From NCBI GenBank assembly GCA_016235815.1, contig JACRIM010000048.1, positions 1 to 64,000 on the forward strand: a stretch of 64,000 bases of DNA, written 5' to 3'. The notes beneath the pieces are model-generated. The model was not told where the DNA came from. It did no database searches and worked only from the letters and a program-made list of their open reading frames with translations. This DNA is from Planctomycetota bacterium. GTDB taxonomy: Bacteria; Planctomycetota; Phycisphaerae; UBA1845; UTPLA1. This document shows positions 7,928 to 16,654 of the stretch, in pieces. Made by a program: the position numbers and the translations under genes. Within the stretch, counting starts at the first letter, position 1; every line of letters starts with the position of its first letter.

Positions 7928-9630
7928 TACTTATACACGTGCGTGCTTTCGGTCTCTTCGACCGGCACCTTCGACTGATCGCTGGTCATGCTGATTTTGA
8001 ATCGAACGTCGCCAACGTCCTTGCCCTTCACCGTGACGCGATAGGTCGCCTTCGTCCGTTCCGGCAGCTTCGCCAGCGGTGCAAAGGTGATCGTCTTTTC
8101 ATTCTCATTGAACGACACCGGGCCGACCGCTGAGACAAACTCCATCTCCTCGGGAAGCGTCGCGACGACTGCAATATTCGTGCCCTCGGCCGAACCTTGA
8201 TTCGTCACGACAATCTCATACGTCGTGTTCGCGCCGACTTCAATCGGATCCTCCACGTCGAGCACCTCCAGCAGTATCGCGGGGATGCCCATCACCTTCG
8301 TCGTGCTCTCGGCCGCTGCATCGCAGCAGTAGCCCTTCGCCTCGACCGCGTTCTTCACCACGCCCTTCACCAACGGCTTCAACGCCACGCTCACCGTGCT
8401 CGATGCGCCCGGCGCGATCGTGCCCAGCTTCCACGCCACGCGACTGCCCATCACGGAACCTCCCGCCGTGGTCTCCAATAGCTGCGTTCCCGAGGGCAAA
8501 TCATCCGTCAGCACACAATCATTCGCGGGCGCATCGCCGTTGTTCGTCACCGTTATTTCATACTTCGCCGGCCGACCGATGTAGCGCGTTTCGGGACCGG
8601 TCTTGGTGACGGCCAACTCCGGCTTCATCACCGCCACCGTCGCCGATGCGTCAGCCGTCAGTCCGCCGTCTTCGATCGCATTGCCCGTCGCCGTGAACGA
8701 ACCCTTCATCGCCGCCTTGAGCGTCGCCGACACTTCGCGCATCTGTCCCGCCGCCAGATCACCGACGGCAAAGGTCAGCGGCGCATCCGTCGTCAAACCC
8801 GACGGCAACGACGCCGTAATGCGAACATTCCTCGCCACGCCCGAGCCTGAATTGCGAACCACCATCGTCATCGGAATCGGATCACACAAGATCACCTCCG
8901 GCGGGAGCGTGATCGCCAGTTGCAACACCGGCTCCACCACCTTCACCGCCGAACAGATATCCGTGCGGAATGTCACCGTCGCGCACGACTCCACCTGCCC
9001 GGTCGTCTTTGCGCTGCCGCTGATCGAGACGGTCTTCGTCTCGCGCGGGCTGAGCTTATCCCACGACCACTTCAGATTCGGGGCCGACCCGCCGTCGGGG
9101 TTCGTGCCCTTCAATTCAAACGCCTCCGCCAGATGCTCCACCAACTGCACCTCGGCCAGCGTCAGGCCGGTCATGTTCGTAATCTTGATCTCATAGGAAT
9201 ACGGTTCACCCCGCCGCACTTCGGCCGGGCCTTGTCGTTCGAGCAACACCGCGCTCGCGTTTCGATCGCCGGATGGGAAATAAAGCTGAGTCAACCCCGG
9301 CATAGAAGTCTTGAGGCCTGAGCCTTGAGGCTTGAGGGGGCCTGCCGCGTCCGCGTTGCGGTCCGGAGTCATGTTGCCATGCTGAGAGTCCGAGTTTTCG
9401 ACTTTTCGGTTTTTCGACTTTTCGACTTTTCCACCCTTCGGCCCGCCATCCGAGGCGTCGGCGACAAGCGACATCTCGCCGTCATCCACGCGCTTCATCA
9501 CCGGCTCATTAGCCACCGGTTTCATCGGCTGCGAAACGCCACGCACGCGCCCTGCATCCTGCGCACTCGCACTCGCAAACCCCAGGACCGGAAGGACCAA
9601 GAGCACCATTGATATGTGTCGCTTACTCAT
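7927..9630 (-). CDS. Secreted DUF11-repeat protein (second of a tandem pair)
   Basis: 567 aa. A signal peptide (about 1-23, ending ASAQ) is followed by a linker of roughly 100 residues and then four beta-sandwich repeats of the DUF11 type. These carry phrases such as YEIKITNMTG, KYEITVTNNGDAPA and TYEIVVTNQGSAEG. DUF11 proteins are large exported or wall-associated structural proteins. The linker is built partly from dispersed DNA repeats: residues 68-80 (KVEKSKNRKVENS) come from the TTCGACTTT repeat. The start is the ATG at 9630 rather than the upstream TTG. The C-terminus (EETESTHVYK) matches that of the neighbouring paralogue. Confidence 0.8.
   Translation of the reverse strand: MSKRHISMVLLVLPVLGFASASAQDAGRVRGVSQPMKPVANEPVMKRVDDGEMSLVADASDGGPKGGKVEKSKNRKVENSDSQHGNMTPDRNADAAGPLKPQGSGLKTSMPGLTQLYFPSGDRNASAVLLERQGPAEVRRGEPYSYEIKITNMTGLTLAEVQLVEHLAEAFELKGTNPDGGSAPNLKWSWDKLSPRETKTVSISGSAKTTGQVESCATVTFRTDICSAVKVVEPVLQLAITLPPEVILCDPIPMTMVVRNSGSGVARNVRITASLPSGLTTDAPLTFAVGDLAAGQMREVSATLKAAMKGSFTATGNAIEDGGLTADASATVAVMKPELAVTKTGPETRYIGRPAKYEITVTNNGDAPANDCVLTDDLPSGTQLLETTAGGSVMGSRVAWKLGTIAPGASSTVSVALKPLVKGVVKNAVEAKGYCCDAAAESTTKVMGIPAILLEVLDVEDPIEVGANTTYEIVVTNQGSAEGTNIAVVATLPEEMEFVSAVGPVSFNENEKTITFAPLAKLPERTKATYRVTVKGKDVGDVRFKISMTSDQSKVPVEETESTHVYK
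9305..9434. repeat. Dispersed repeats inside a coding sequence
   Basis: Two repeat types lie side by side within the DUF11 gene. One is a CTTGAGGCCTGAGCCTTGAGG-like stretch (about 9310-9341); the other is the TTCGACTTT repeat (9391-9434) shared with 690-720 and 39582-39648. Both keep the frame and encode a low-complexity linker. Confidence 0.6.
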
Positions 9631-9643
9631 TGCATTTACCCTT

Positions 9644-9670
9644 CGCGCCTGTGTGCCTTCGTGCCTCAAT
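9644..9670. repeat. GTGTGCCTTCGTGCCTC repeat, copy at 5' end of DUF11 gene
   Basis: Second copy of the repeat at 7893-7927. It fills the 35-bp gap between the two DUF11 genes and overlaps the stop codon of the upstream one at 9666. Confidence 0.55.
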
Positions 9671-11936
9671 AAAGATGCGTACTCTCGGTTTCCTCAACCA
9701 CGGTCGTCGTCTGATCCGTCTTCATCGTCGCACGGAATCGCACGTCGCCCGCTCGCAGCGCCTTCACCGTCACGCGGTACGTCAGCACGCCGCCCGGCGA
9801 CACGCTCGGCACCGGGTCGAACGTAATCGTCTGCCCCGCGCCAACGCCGCGACTCGGTCCGTCCGCCGAGACAAACTGCAACTCGCCCGGCAGCGAACAC
9901 GTCAGCAGCACATTTGTGCCGTTCGCCGATCCCTGGTTCGTCACTTTGATCTCATACACAAGATTCTGACCAATCTCGATCGGGTCGCTGGTGTCGATGA
10001 CCTCCAGCAACACGGCCGAAATGCCCTGCACATTGGTCACGCTCGAAGCCGACGCCTCACTGCAATAGGCCGACGCGGTCGCCGTGTTGTGCATCGCGCC
10101 GATACCGCTCGCCTGCAGCGTCACATTCACCGTGCGTGACGCCTGCGGGGCCAGCGTGCCGAGACTCCATGTGAGCTTGCCGGCATTCGGGGCCGCGCCG
10201 TCCGACGCACTGATGAACTTCATTCCCGGAGGAATCGTGTCCGTCAGAACCGTGTTCCGCGCCGGAGCATCGCCGCTGTTAGAAACGGTGATCTGATAGT
10301 TCGCCGGCCGACCGAGATAGCGGTTCTCCGGACCGGTCTTACTCACCACGAGCATCGGCTGCGTCACGCGCGACTGGCACTGCGCCTGCGCGTGCAATCC
10401 ACCCTCCGCAATTGCCGACGCCACCACGGTGTACGTGCCCGAGCCGCTCGCCTTCACGTTAAACATCGCCTTCTTCGAAGCGCCGGCCTCCAGCGTGCCC
10501 GCGTTAAACGTCAGCTTGGTCTGGCCCGCCTCGGTGGTGAGGCCCGACGGCAGATCAGCCGTCACCACCACATACTGTGCCGGCGCATCGCCGCAATTCG
10601 CCACGCGAAGGGTGTACGGCAGCGGATCGCAAACGATCGCCTCGCCGACGCACTGCAATTCAACCGTCAGATGCGGCTCGATCACTTCCGTGTCGGCGCA
10701 GTCGCGGGCCGAAAGACCCATCGCCGCGACAACCTCGGCACAATTCGTGTATCGCCCCTTCTTCTGCGCCCGCACGGCGACCTGGATCGTCTTCTTTCGC
10801 CGCGACGAAAGCCGGTCAAAGGTCCACGATAGAACGCCGTCCTTGCTCTCCGCCTTGGGGTTCGTCGAAACAAGTTCGATGCCCGCCGGCAGCGGATCGG
10901 TCACGACGAGTTGCGTCGCATCGACCGGCGACGGATTCGTCACCACGATCGTGTACGCGAACGATTCGCCCATCAGCGCCGTCGTCGGGGCGACTTTATC
11001 AATACCAATGCTCGGTGCCAGCCATTCCTTCGTCGTCTGGCCCGTGGCGATGTGGCCGCCGGGTTTGCAGCAGTGATCGTTGTCCGGCCGCACGACGTCG
11101 ACCTGAATGTGATTGATGCCCGCCGCGGGATCGACCTGGTTCAACGTCGCCCGCGCCACGCCCGCGCCATCGGTTCGCACGGAGATCGTTTCCGCGCCAC
11201 CGTTGTCGAACTTGCCGGGAGGCCCGTCGAGCAGCTTGTAATTCACGATCCAGTTCGCCAGCGGCGTATCATCCGACCGCTTGAAGATGCGAGTGATCAA
11301 CTCATGCGGCGTGCCGGTCGGATTCACCGCGGGCGGTGGGAACTCCCACCGCACGTCGTACCAGTGCTTCACCGCAAAGACCTTGTGCTTGCTCCAGTCA
11401 AAGATGGCCGGGCAATAGGTCGTGATGTAGGTGTCGCCTTCAATCGGCGAAGTAATCACGCACCAGGTCTGCCCCGGTTCGAGGTGCAGATCGTTCGACG
11501 GATCGTCATCGCCGCGCGTGATGGTGTGAACATAGTTGTTGGTGTGCGAGACGGCGAAGTGATTGGTGATCTTCATGCCGCGGCTGGCGCGGAAGCCGGA
11601 TTCATCCACTTCCACGATGTCCCCGACGCTGCCGTCGGAGATGATCCACTCCACGCGGCGATTCGGCAGCGGCTGCCCGTTCTTGTCGCGCACGGTCGCA
11701 ATGAGCACGTGCTGCGTCTTCACCGGGTTCACATCGTCGGCCGGTGTGATCTCAATCGATCCGGCAAACGGATCCCAGTCGGTGTAGTACCCGCCCTCGG
11801 GAGGCTTCGGGTGCGTCTTGATCTCGTCACCGGTCGCCGGCCACGTCGCCGAGTGCGGCATGGACTCGCGGCAACCGGCAGAAGTCGCCAGCACGAGCAA
11901 TAGGAATGAAGCAGTGAGGGTGATTGTCCGTCTCAT
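9666..11936 (-). CDS. DUF11-repeat lipoprotein (first of a tandem pair)
   Basis: 756 aa. The lipoprotein signal peptide MRRTITLTASFLLLVLATSAGC has its lipobox Cys at 22. The first 350 residues contain Ig-like segments (for example QHVLIATVRDKNGQPLPNRR). At least four DUF11 repeats follow (AYTIVVTNPSPVDATQLVV, NYQITVSNSGDAPA and YEIKVTNQGSANG). It is probably anchored to a membrane and exposed at the surface. The frame extends upstream through a palindromic repeat array to 12182. The ATG at 11936 is preceded by GGAGG nine bases upstream and begins a proper signal peptide, so the extension is rejected. Tandem paralogue of the gene at 7927-9630. Confidence 0.82.
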   Translation of the reverse strand: MRRTITLTASFLLLVLATSAGCRESMPHSATWPATGDEIKTHPKPPEGGYYTDWDPFAGSIEITPADDVNPVKTQHVLIATVRDKNGQPLPNRRVEWIISDGSVGDIVEVDESGFRASRGMKITNHFAVSHTNNYVHTITRGDDDPSNDLHLEPGQTWCVITSPIEGDTYITTYCPAIFDWSKHKVFAVKHWYDVRWEFPPPAVNPTGTPHELITRIFKRSDDTPLANWIVNYKLLDGPPGKFDNGGAETISVRTDGAGVARATLNQVDPAAGINHIQVDVVRPDNDHCCKPGGHIATGQTTKEWLAPSIGIDKVAPTTALMGESFAYTIVVTNPSPVDATQLVVTDPLPAGIELVSTNPKAESKDGVLSWTFDRLSSRRKKTIQVAVRAQKKGRYTNCAEVVAAMGLSARDCADTEVIEPHLTVELQCVGEAIVCDPLPYTLRVANCGDAPAQYVVVTADLPSGLTTEAGQTKLTFNAGTLEAGASKKAMFNVKASGSGTYTVVASAIAEGGLHAQAQCQSRVTQPMLVVSKTGPENRYLGRPANYQITVSNSGDAPARNTVLTDTIPPGMKFISASDGAAPNAGKLTWSLGTLAPQASRTVNVTLQASGIGAMHNTATASAYCSEASASSVTNVQGISAVLLEVIDTSDPIEIGQNLVYEIKVTNQGSANGTNVLLTCSLPGELQFVSADGPSRGVGAGQTITFDPVPSVSPGGVLTYRVTVKALRAGDVRFRATMKTDQTTTVVEETESTHLY

Positions 11937-11977
11937 CAGTGAAGACCTCCGGGAAGTACTAATGGAAGCAACGCGCG

Positions 11978-12112
11978 AGCCTGTGGCGCCGGTTCTCGAC
12001 ATAATGCCTGTGGCACGAGTTCTCGGCATATTGGCTGTGGCACCGGTTCTCGGCATATTGCCTGTGGCACCGGTTTCCAACCGGTGAGCGGTAGCACAGG
12101 TTTTCAACCTGT
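11978..12112. repeat. Array of about 29-nt units with CACCGGTTTCCAACCGGTG palindromes
   Basis: Three degenerate units (CTGTGGCACCGGTTCTCGGC...) are followed by two clear palindromes (CACCGGTTTCCAACCGGTG and CACAGGTTTTCAACCTGTG). The array lies in the presumed 5' leader of the DUF11 lipoprotein gene. The same family forms the larger array at 61243-61436. Confidence 0.75.
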
Positions 12113-12493
12113 GCATGAATTGACCAAAAGGTTCCCGCACATCCTTGTGCATGTCGCGCATCCTTAGGCGGCGAATCAGCACGCCGCACCACGCGACCCA
12201 TCGCGCAGCGCAAGCGCTCAGCGAGCCTCAATGCCATTGAGACTCATCCCCTTCTTCGCTCCGAGAATGCGCAGACTGAAGATAGAAACGATTCGCGCAA
12301 GACCTGCGCGGATGAGCGGTTGCTATGGCAACGAGTCTCCCGAAGGCCGCTAGGCCTTCCGGCAAGGGTTAAGACTGAGAGCGGATTATTCCACGCGATC
12401 GCGGAATCTCTCGCAGCGGTTACTGAACTGGGGATTCACCAGAAATGTTGCAATTCATGCGAGGCACGACATTTGCGCGATTATCGGGTTTTG

Positions 12494-12509
12494 TGGCACG
12501 CGAATTGCT
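12494..12509 (+). promoter_or_regulatory. Sigma-54 (-24/-12) promoter
   Basis: TGGCACG-CGAA-TTGCT matches the sigma-54 consensus TGGCACG-N4-TTGCW at every defined position, with exactly 10 bp between the GG (12495-12496) and GC (12507-12508) elements. The first downstream gene on this strand is the PEP-CTERM-like gene at 12759, which would have a leader of about 240 nt. RpoN control of PEP-CTERM protein genes is known in floc-forming bacteria. Confidence 0.55.
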
Positions 12510-12702
12510 GGTGTGTTCGCCGACATACCTGTGTGGTGACGTGGACCCTTGCGTCCGGTCGTCACCGCGCAACAGGGCATTCGAGTTCGGGCGAATGAGA
12601 AAGAGGGGTTGAAGCGCATGCGTGATCGGTGCGCGCGGCGCGCCGATGCGGACCGTGGGCGATGCGCGCCTTAGTTGGACGAAGTGAAGCCATCTGGTGG
12701 GC

Positions 12703-12708
12703 TATAAT
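12703..12708 (+). promoter_or_regulatory. TATAAT -10 box upstream of the PEP-CTERM-like gene pair
   Basis: Perfect TATAAT 50 bp before the ATG at 12759. No good -35 at 16-18 bp: TTGGAC sits 22 bp upstream. It may be a second, sigma-70 promoter for the tandem pair. Confidence 0.35.
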
Positions 12709-12758
12709 AGGAGTAATTGCACCGCTGTGCCTGCCGAATTTGTTGGCGGAGTTGCCCA

Positions 12759-13454
12759 ATGAACCTGAATCGTCAAACAGTCGTACTTGCCATTCTGTAC
12801 ATGCTGACTGGCGCACCGGCCGGTGCTGATGTCATCGTCGAGCAACTGCCCATCCTCACTGGTGGTTTTGCCAGCGATACCGATTTCATCGACATGCTCG
12901 GCCGCCGACTCTGGCAGCGCGAGGCCGACAACATCCTATTAACACAAGATGCGACGGTGCGCCGCATCACATGGTGGGGCTTCTATGGCGGCTCCGGCAC
13001 GCCGGCCACGCCGCCGCCGGCCACAGAGACCATCCAGATTCGCATCATGGGCGCGCGTGCCGGCGATGGCCTGCCCGATGAGAGCGTCGTTCTGATGGAT
13101 GAGACCTTTTTCAATCCGAGCCGAATGCCCACCGGGCGGATTATCGGTGTCGGCGGGGCACCGATTGAGCAGCGATTCACCGTCGACCTTACGGTGCCCG
13201 TGAATCTACAGTCCAACATTCCCTACTGGCTCGAAATTGTTCAATTGGGGGATGTAAATACCATGTTTCGATGGGAGGACGGAAGTGGATTGTTGACCGG
13301 ACATTCTTTTTCGAATCCACTGACGAACGGATGGCTCTTGAGCGGGGGTAGTCTTTCGTTTCAGCTTTCTGCAATTCCTGAACCCACTGCATTCACTGGT
13401 GTACTCGTTTGCATTACAGCATTGATGCGACCCAATTGTCGCCCGCGGAGGTGA
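12759..13454 (+). CDS. PEP-CTERM-like secreted protein (tandem copy 1)
   Basis: 231 aa. The N-terminal signal peptide runs to about residue 23 (ending APAGA). The body is beta-rich (RITWWGFYGGSGTPATPPPA, IQIRIMGARAGDGLPDE, YWLEIVQLGD). The C-terminus IPEPTAFTGVLVCITAL plus a basic RPRR end has the PEP-CTERM layout: PEP motif, short hydrophobic stretch, Arg cluster. Such proteins are processed by an exosortase and delivered to the surface or exopolysaccharide matrix; no exosortase gene is in the window. The start at 12759 has GGAG seven bases upstream. The next gene is a same-length duplicate. Confidence 0.75.
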   Translation: MNLNRQTVVLAILYMLTGAPAGADVIVEQLPILTGGFASDTDFIDMLGRRLWQREADNILLTQDATVRRITWWGFYGGSGTPATPPPATETIQIRIMGARAGDGLPDESVVLMDETFFNPSRMPTGRIIGVGGAPIEQRFTVDLTVPVNLQSNIPYWLEIVQLGDVNTMFRWEDGSGLLTGHSFSNPLTNGWLLSGGSLSFQLSAIPEPTAFTGVLVCITALMRPNCRPRR

Positions 13455-13459
13455 TCGTG

Positions 13460-14155
13460 ATGAAACATGGATTTACACTTTCCTTTCTCGTGCTGACCCT
13501 ATTAACGGGGAGCGCCTCCGCCCGCGCGGATATCATCGTCGAGCAACTGCCGGACCTATTAGGTGGTCCGTACAGCGATACTGATTATCTCAATATGTTC
13601 GGGCAGCCGCGGTGGCAGCGCGAGGCAGACAACATCCTGTTATCACAAGATGCGATTGTTCGCCGAATTACGTGGTGGGGCTTTTACGGCGGCTCCGGCA
13701 CGCCTGCCACACCGCCGCCGGCCACGCAGTCTATCCAAATTCGCATAATGGGAGCGCGTGGAAGCGATGGCCTGCCGGACGAAACCGCCGTACTAATGGA
13801 CGTGACGTTTTACAATACGAGTCGAATTTCCACGGGACGGATCATTGGCGTCGGCGGGTCGCCCATCGAACAACAATTCAGCGCGGACCTCACAATGCCT
13901 GTTAGTTTGCAATCAGGAGTGGCATACTGGCTGGAGATCGTACAATTGGGGGATATAAACTCCGGTTTACGCTGGGAGTCGTCATTAGATAGCGTTCCTA
14001 ATCACGCCTTTATCAATCCGCTAACCCCGGGGTGGGTTTCCGCGGAAGGGGGACTTGCATTTCAACTATTGGATGTACCGGAGCCTGCAGGATGCACTGT
14101 AATACTCATGAGCGCTACCGTCGTGATACGATTTGGACGCAGAGTTAGGAGGTGA
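13460..14155 (+). CDS. PEP-CTERM-like secreted protein (tandem copy 2)
   Basis: 231 aa, exactly the length of its upstream neighbour, to which it is clearly homologous along the whole sequence; the block around RRITWWGFYGGSGTPATPPP is identical. Signal peptide about 1-23 (ending SARA). The C-terminus VPEPAGCTVILMSATVVI plus GRRVRR is again PEP-CTERM-like. The ribosome-binding site GGAGGTGATC (13447-13456), a near-perfect anti-SD complement, overlaps the stop codon of copy 1, so the two are cotranscribed. The copies differ mostly in the signal peptide and the last third, suggesting an older duplication under divergence. Confidence 0.75.
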   Translation: MKHGFTLSFLVLTLLTGSASARADIIVEQLPDLLGGPYSDTDYLNMFGQPRWQREADNILLSQDAIVRRITWWGFYGGSGTPATPPPATQSIQIRIMGARGSDGLPDETAVLMDVTFYNTSRISTGRIIGVGGSPIEQQFSADLTMPVSLQSGVAYWLEIVQLGDINSGLRWESSLDSVPNHAFINPLTPGWVSAEGGLAFQLLDVPEPAGCTVILMSATVVIRFGRRVRR

Positions 14156-14282
14156 TTGTTTATGCCCTCATTTAGCATCTGAGTGGCCGCTCCCATTCAT
14201 CACGGGGGTCGGGCCACGTATCGTTCTCGTTACGAATACATCATTCTCAAACCATTAACACCCCCTTTCAAGGAGAATCCTC

Positions 14283-16550
14283 ATGTTTCTCTACGTAGAT
14301 TCTGCGCGCCGTATTGGGCAGCTGCCATTCCGCCTATGTGCTGTATTGGCCATCTTGTCGTGTGCGGCACCCCGCCCCATCACGGCCCAATGTTCCAATC
14401 CGCCGCCTAATGCACTCGTCGAATCCCTGGTTTCATCCGGAAGTGGAGCCGGAGAGGCTACGCTCGGAATGGACGCGCAGGGCCGTTTCGTTATCGCATT
14501 GAAAACAAATGTGGCCGCAAACCCACCATGCACAGAGCCCACTGCTCTTTACGACGCAGTTGATATCGCGGTTCGCCATTATTGCATGGACGGAACGCCG
14601 GTCACTGGGTTGGTTCGACTCACGGCGCAATGCCATCCTGTTGAGACGTTCTTCGATCGACCGTCCATTGCCCTACGCCCTAACGGTGATGCGCTGGTTG
14701 GTTTCATCGGCAGTAACGTGGATTACCACTATCGCGATTGGGCAACCACCTATTTCAACGCATTTGCTTTCGGGAATCCTCCCGTAGCGACGGTCGGAAT
14801 ACCGAGTTACGACCCAAACGATCCCAATCCCGATCTGCAAGACTGGAACTACGACCAATTCGACATTGGCCCATCCGTAGGGGCCTCTCCTTCACTGTGG
14901 CTCGGAGTTTGGGCGCGCGGGGACACTTCGAGCAGCACTCCGCAAGGCCTTCCCTGTGCCACCACCTTTGATGTTGACGATTGGTTCACATTGGCTAAGC
15001 AATGCGGAATCAGCGATAATTGTCACTATTCCGTGTATCAGCCGTGTATGGCGATGCGTCCCAGTGACGGGTATTTCGCCGTGGCATACGCAGAGTCTGA
15101 GTCACCATTTGAGGATCCGCCTTCGTTTAATATAGGAATCAAGGTCTTCGATCCGAATGGAAACATCGTTGCACAACTCACCGGGCCAGACCGCAACGAT
15201 CCCGCACAATGGGTTAATAACCCAAGTTTGGAAGATCCAAGCCTTGCTCAGAACTCCGACCAATTCTCCCCTTCCATCAGCTTCGTCGGCGACAACATTG
15301 TTGTGACATGGCTTGGCCCAGCGCTCGCGGGACAAAGCACGCCGAGCACGCGCCACGTCTATGCCCGCCGCTTCAAATTCGACCCAATCGCGTCGCCGGG
15401 ACAGAAGCTGCGAGATCCCAACGGCACGACCGAAGGGCGAGCGGGACTCATCACGGTCGATCATGATCCCAATGTTCGGCTGGATCAGGATACATCCAAC
15501 GCCGTCGTCGCCCTCACCCAGGCCACCGATCAGAACGCCGGCAAGTTCTTCATCGCCTGGAACGTCCAAGACCCCGACGTACCGTACAACCACTTTGAGA
15601 TTCGCGGACAATACTTCGACGCCAACGGCATGCTCGACGGCGCCGAATTCCGCGTGAATCAGGACAACTCGGCCACCGAAGTTGACGGAGTCTCTCGCTA
15701 TCGCCTGCTCGCCGAAAGTGCCCAACACACCTTGGCCTACTCGGCCGCCGGTACCGTGGTCACGACGTGGAATGAAGGACTCAACTCCGACGCCGTGTAC
15801 TTCACGATGCTGCCGCCAGGCTACGCCAGCAACCAAAGTTGCTGCAAGGGAGATATGGACGGTGACGAAGACATCGACGGGGACGACACGATTCTCTTTA
15901 TTACGATAATCCTCGGCGGTCAACTAAACCCACCGCATGACTACTTGGTGGATTTCTGCCGCGCGGACATGAATGCCGACGGCATACTCGACACCCACTA
16001 TGACATTCTCTATTACGCGGAGACGGCGTTGTCGGGGACACCATGTCCGAATCTCAGTTACATCGAGCGAGCGTTTGATTGCAACGACAACGATATCCCA
16101 GACTACGAGGAAATCGCGACCGATCCTAACCTCGACTGCAACCATAATGGTTTCCTTGACGTGTGCGATACTGACTTGGGGCCGCCATGGGGCGCGACTG
16201 ATTGCAACGAGAACCACGTCCCCGACGAGTGCGACGTGGCGAGTGGGACCAGCCCCGATTGCAACCAGAACGGCATCCCCGATTCCTGTGACATCGCCAG
16301 CGGCCACAGCCCCGATTGGTCGCCGCGCGGCGGTGACGGCATTCCCGATGAATGCGCGTTTGAAAGGCCATCGATGATGAACGAAGGCGCATTGGACTGC
16401 GAGCCGGCGGAAAATCTCGACGCCGCCTGGCTTGCGTTCTACGAATGGTCGCTCCAGCAATGCTGGGGATCGAACTGCCCGCTCAACGGAGCCGAGCAGT
16501 ATCAAGCCATCGTGGATAAGAAGTGTGAGTTAGGGTTGCCGATACCGTAA
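14283..16550 (+). CDS. Large secreted protein with dockerin-like and Cys-rich calcium-binding repeats
   Basis: 755 aa. A signal peptide (about 1-36, ending PITAQ) is followed by about 480 residues of beta-propeller-like sequence. From 523 a pair of dockerin-like EF-hand loops appears (GDMDGDEDIDGDD and ADMNADGILD). Residues 599-690 are Cys/Asp/Asn-rich repeats (DCNDNDIPDYEE, DCNENHVPDECD, DCNQNGIPDSCD) typical of secreted Phycisphaerae proteins and expected to bind calcium. The last 60 residues are a non-repeat tail. AGGAGA stands just ahead of the ATG. The ligand or substrate is unknown. It follows the PEP-CTERM-like pair and probably belongs to the same surface programme. Confidence 0.8.
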   Translation: MFLYVDSARRIGQLPFRLCAVLAILSCAAPRPITAQCSNPPPNALVESLVSSGSGAGEATLGMDAQGRFVIALKTNVAANPPCTEPTALYDAVDIAVRHYCMDGTPVTGLVRLTAQCHPVETFFDRPSIALRPNGDALVGFIGSNVDYHYRDWATTYFNAFAFGNPPVATVGIPSYDPNDPNPDLQDWNYDQFDIGPSVGASPSLWLGVWARGDTSSSTPQGLPCATTFDVDDWFTLAKQCGISDNCHYSVYQPCMAMRPSDGYFAVAYAESESPFEDPPSFNIGIKVFDPNGNIVAQLTGPDRNDPAQWVNNPSLEDPSLAQNSDQFSPSISFVGDNIVVTWLGPALAGQSTPSTRHVYARRFKFDPIASPGQKLRDPNGTTEGRAGLITVDHDPNVRLDQDTSNAVVALTQATDQNAGKFFIAWNVQDPDVPYNHFEIRGQYFDANGMLDGAEFRVNQDNSATEVDGVSRYRLLAESAQHTLAYSAAGTVVTTWNEGLNSDAVYFTMLPPGYASNQSCCKGDMDGDEDIDGDDTILFITIILGGQLNPPHDYLVDFCRADMNADGILDTHYDILYYAETALSGTPCPNLSYIERAFDCNDNDIPDYEEIATDPNLDCNHNGFLDVCDTDLGPPWGATDCNENHVPDECDVASGTSPDCNQNGIPDSCDIASGHSPDWSPRGGDGIPDECAFERPSMMNEGALDCEPAENLDAAWLAFYEWSLQQCWGSNCPLNGAEQYQAIVDKKCELGLPIP

Positions 16551-16589
16551 GGTCCCTTGCGCAGGTAACGAATGCGTTGATCCAAAGCA

Positions 16590-16620
16590 AACCGGCGCGG
16601 GTAATACGCCCGCGCCGGTT
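16590..16620. terminator. Bidirectional intrinsic terminator
   Basis: A perfect 12-bp inverted repeat (AACCGGCGCGGG / CCCGCGCCGGTT) with a 7-nt loop sits between two convergent genes. It is followed on the plus strand by a T-rich stretch (16621-16632) and suits termination from both sides. Confidence 0.8.
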
Positions 16621-16654
16621 GCATTTATTTTCGACTGGCAAACTAAATCGACCC

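Larger units (their letters stand above)
11937..12758. other. Intergenic region between divergent surface-protein genes
   Basis: Besides the repeat array (11978-12112) it contains an imperfect hairpin near 12343-12362 (GAAGGCC...GGCCTTC), a sigma-54 promoter match (12494-12509) and a TATAAT box (12703-12708) ahead of the first PEP-CTERM-like gene. No convincing coding sequence was found. Confidence 0.55.

Noticed and set aside
11937-12182. N-terminal extension of the DUF11 lipoprotein
   Set aside because: The extension is the translated palindromic repeat array. The ATG at 11936 has a Shine-Dalgarno and begins a proper lipoprotein signal peptide.
16590-16620. Operator or attachment site
   Set aside because: The 12-bp perfect hairpin lies between two convergent stop codons with a T-rich flank, which fits a bidirectional terminator.
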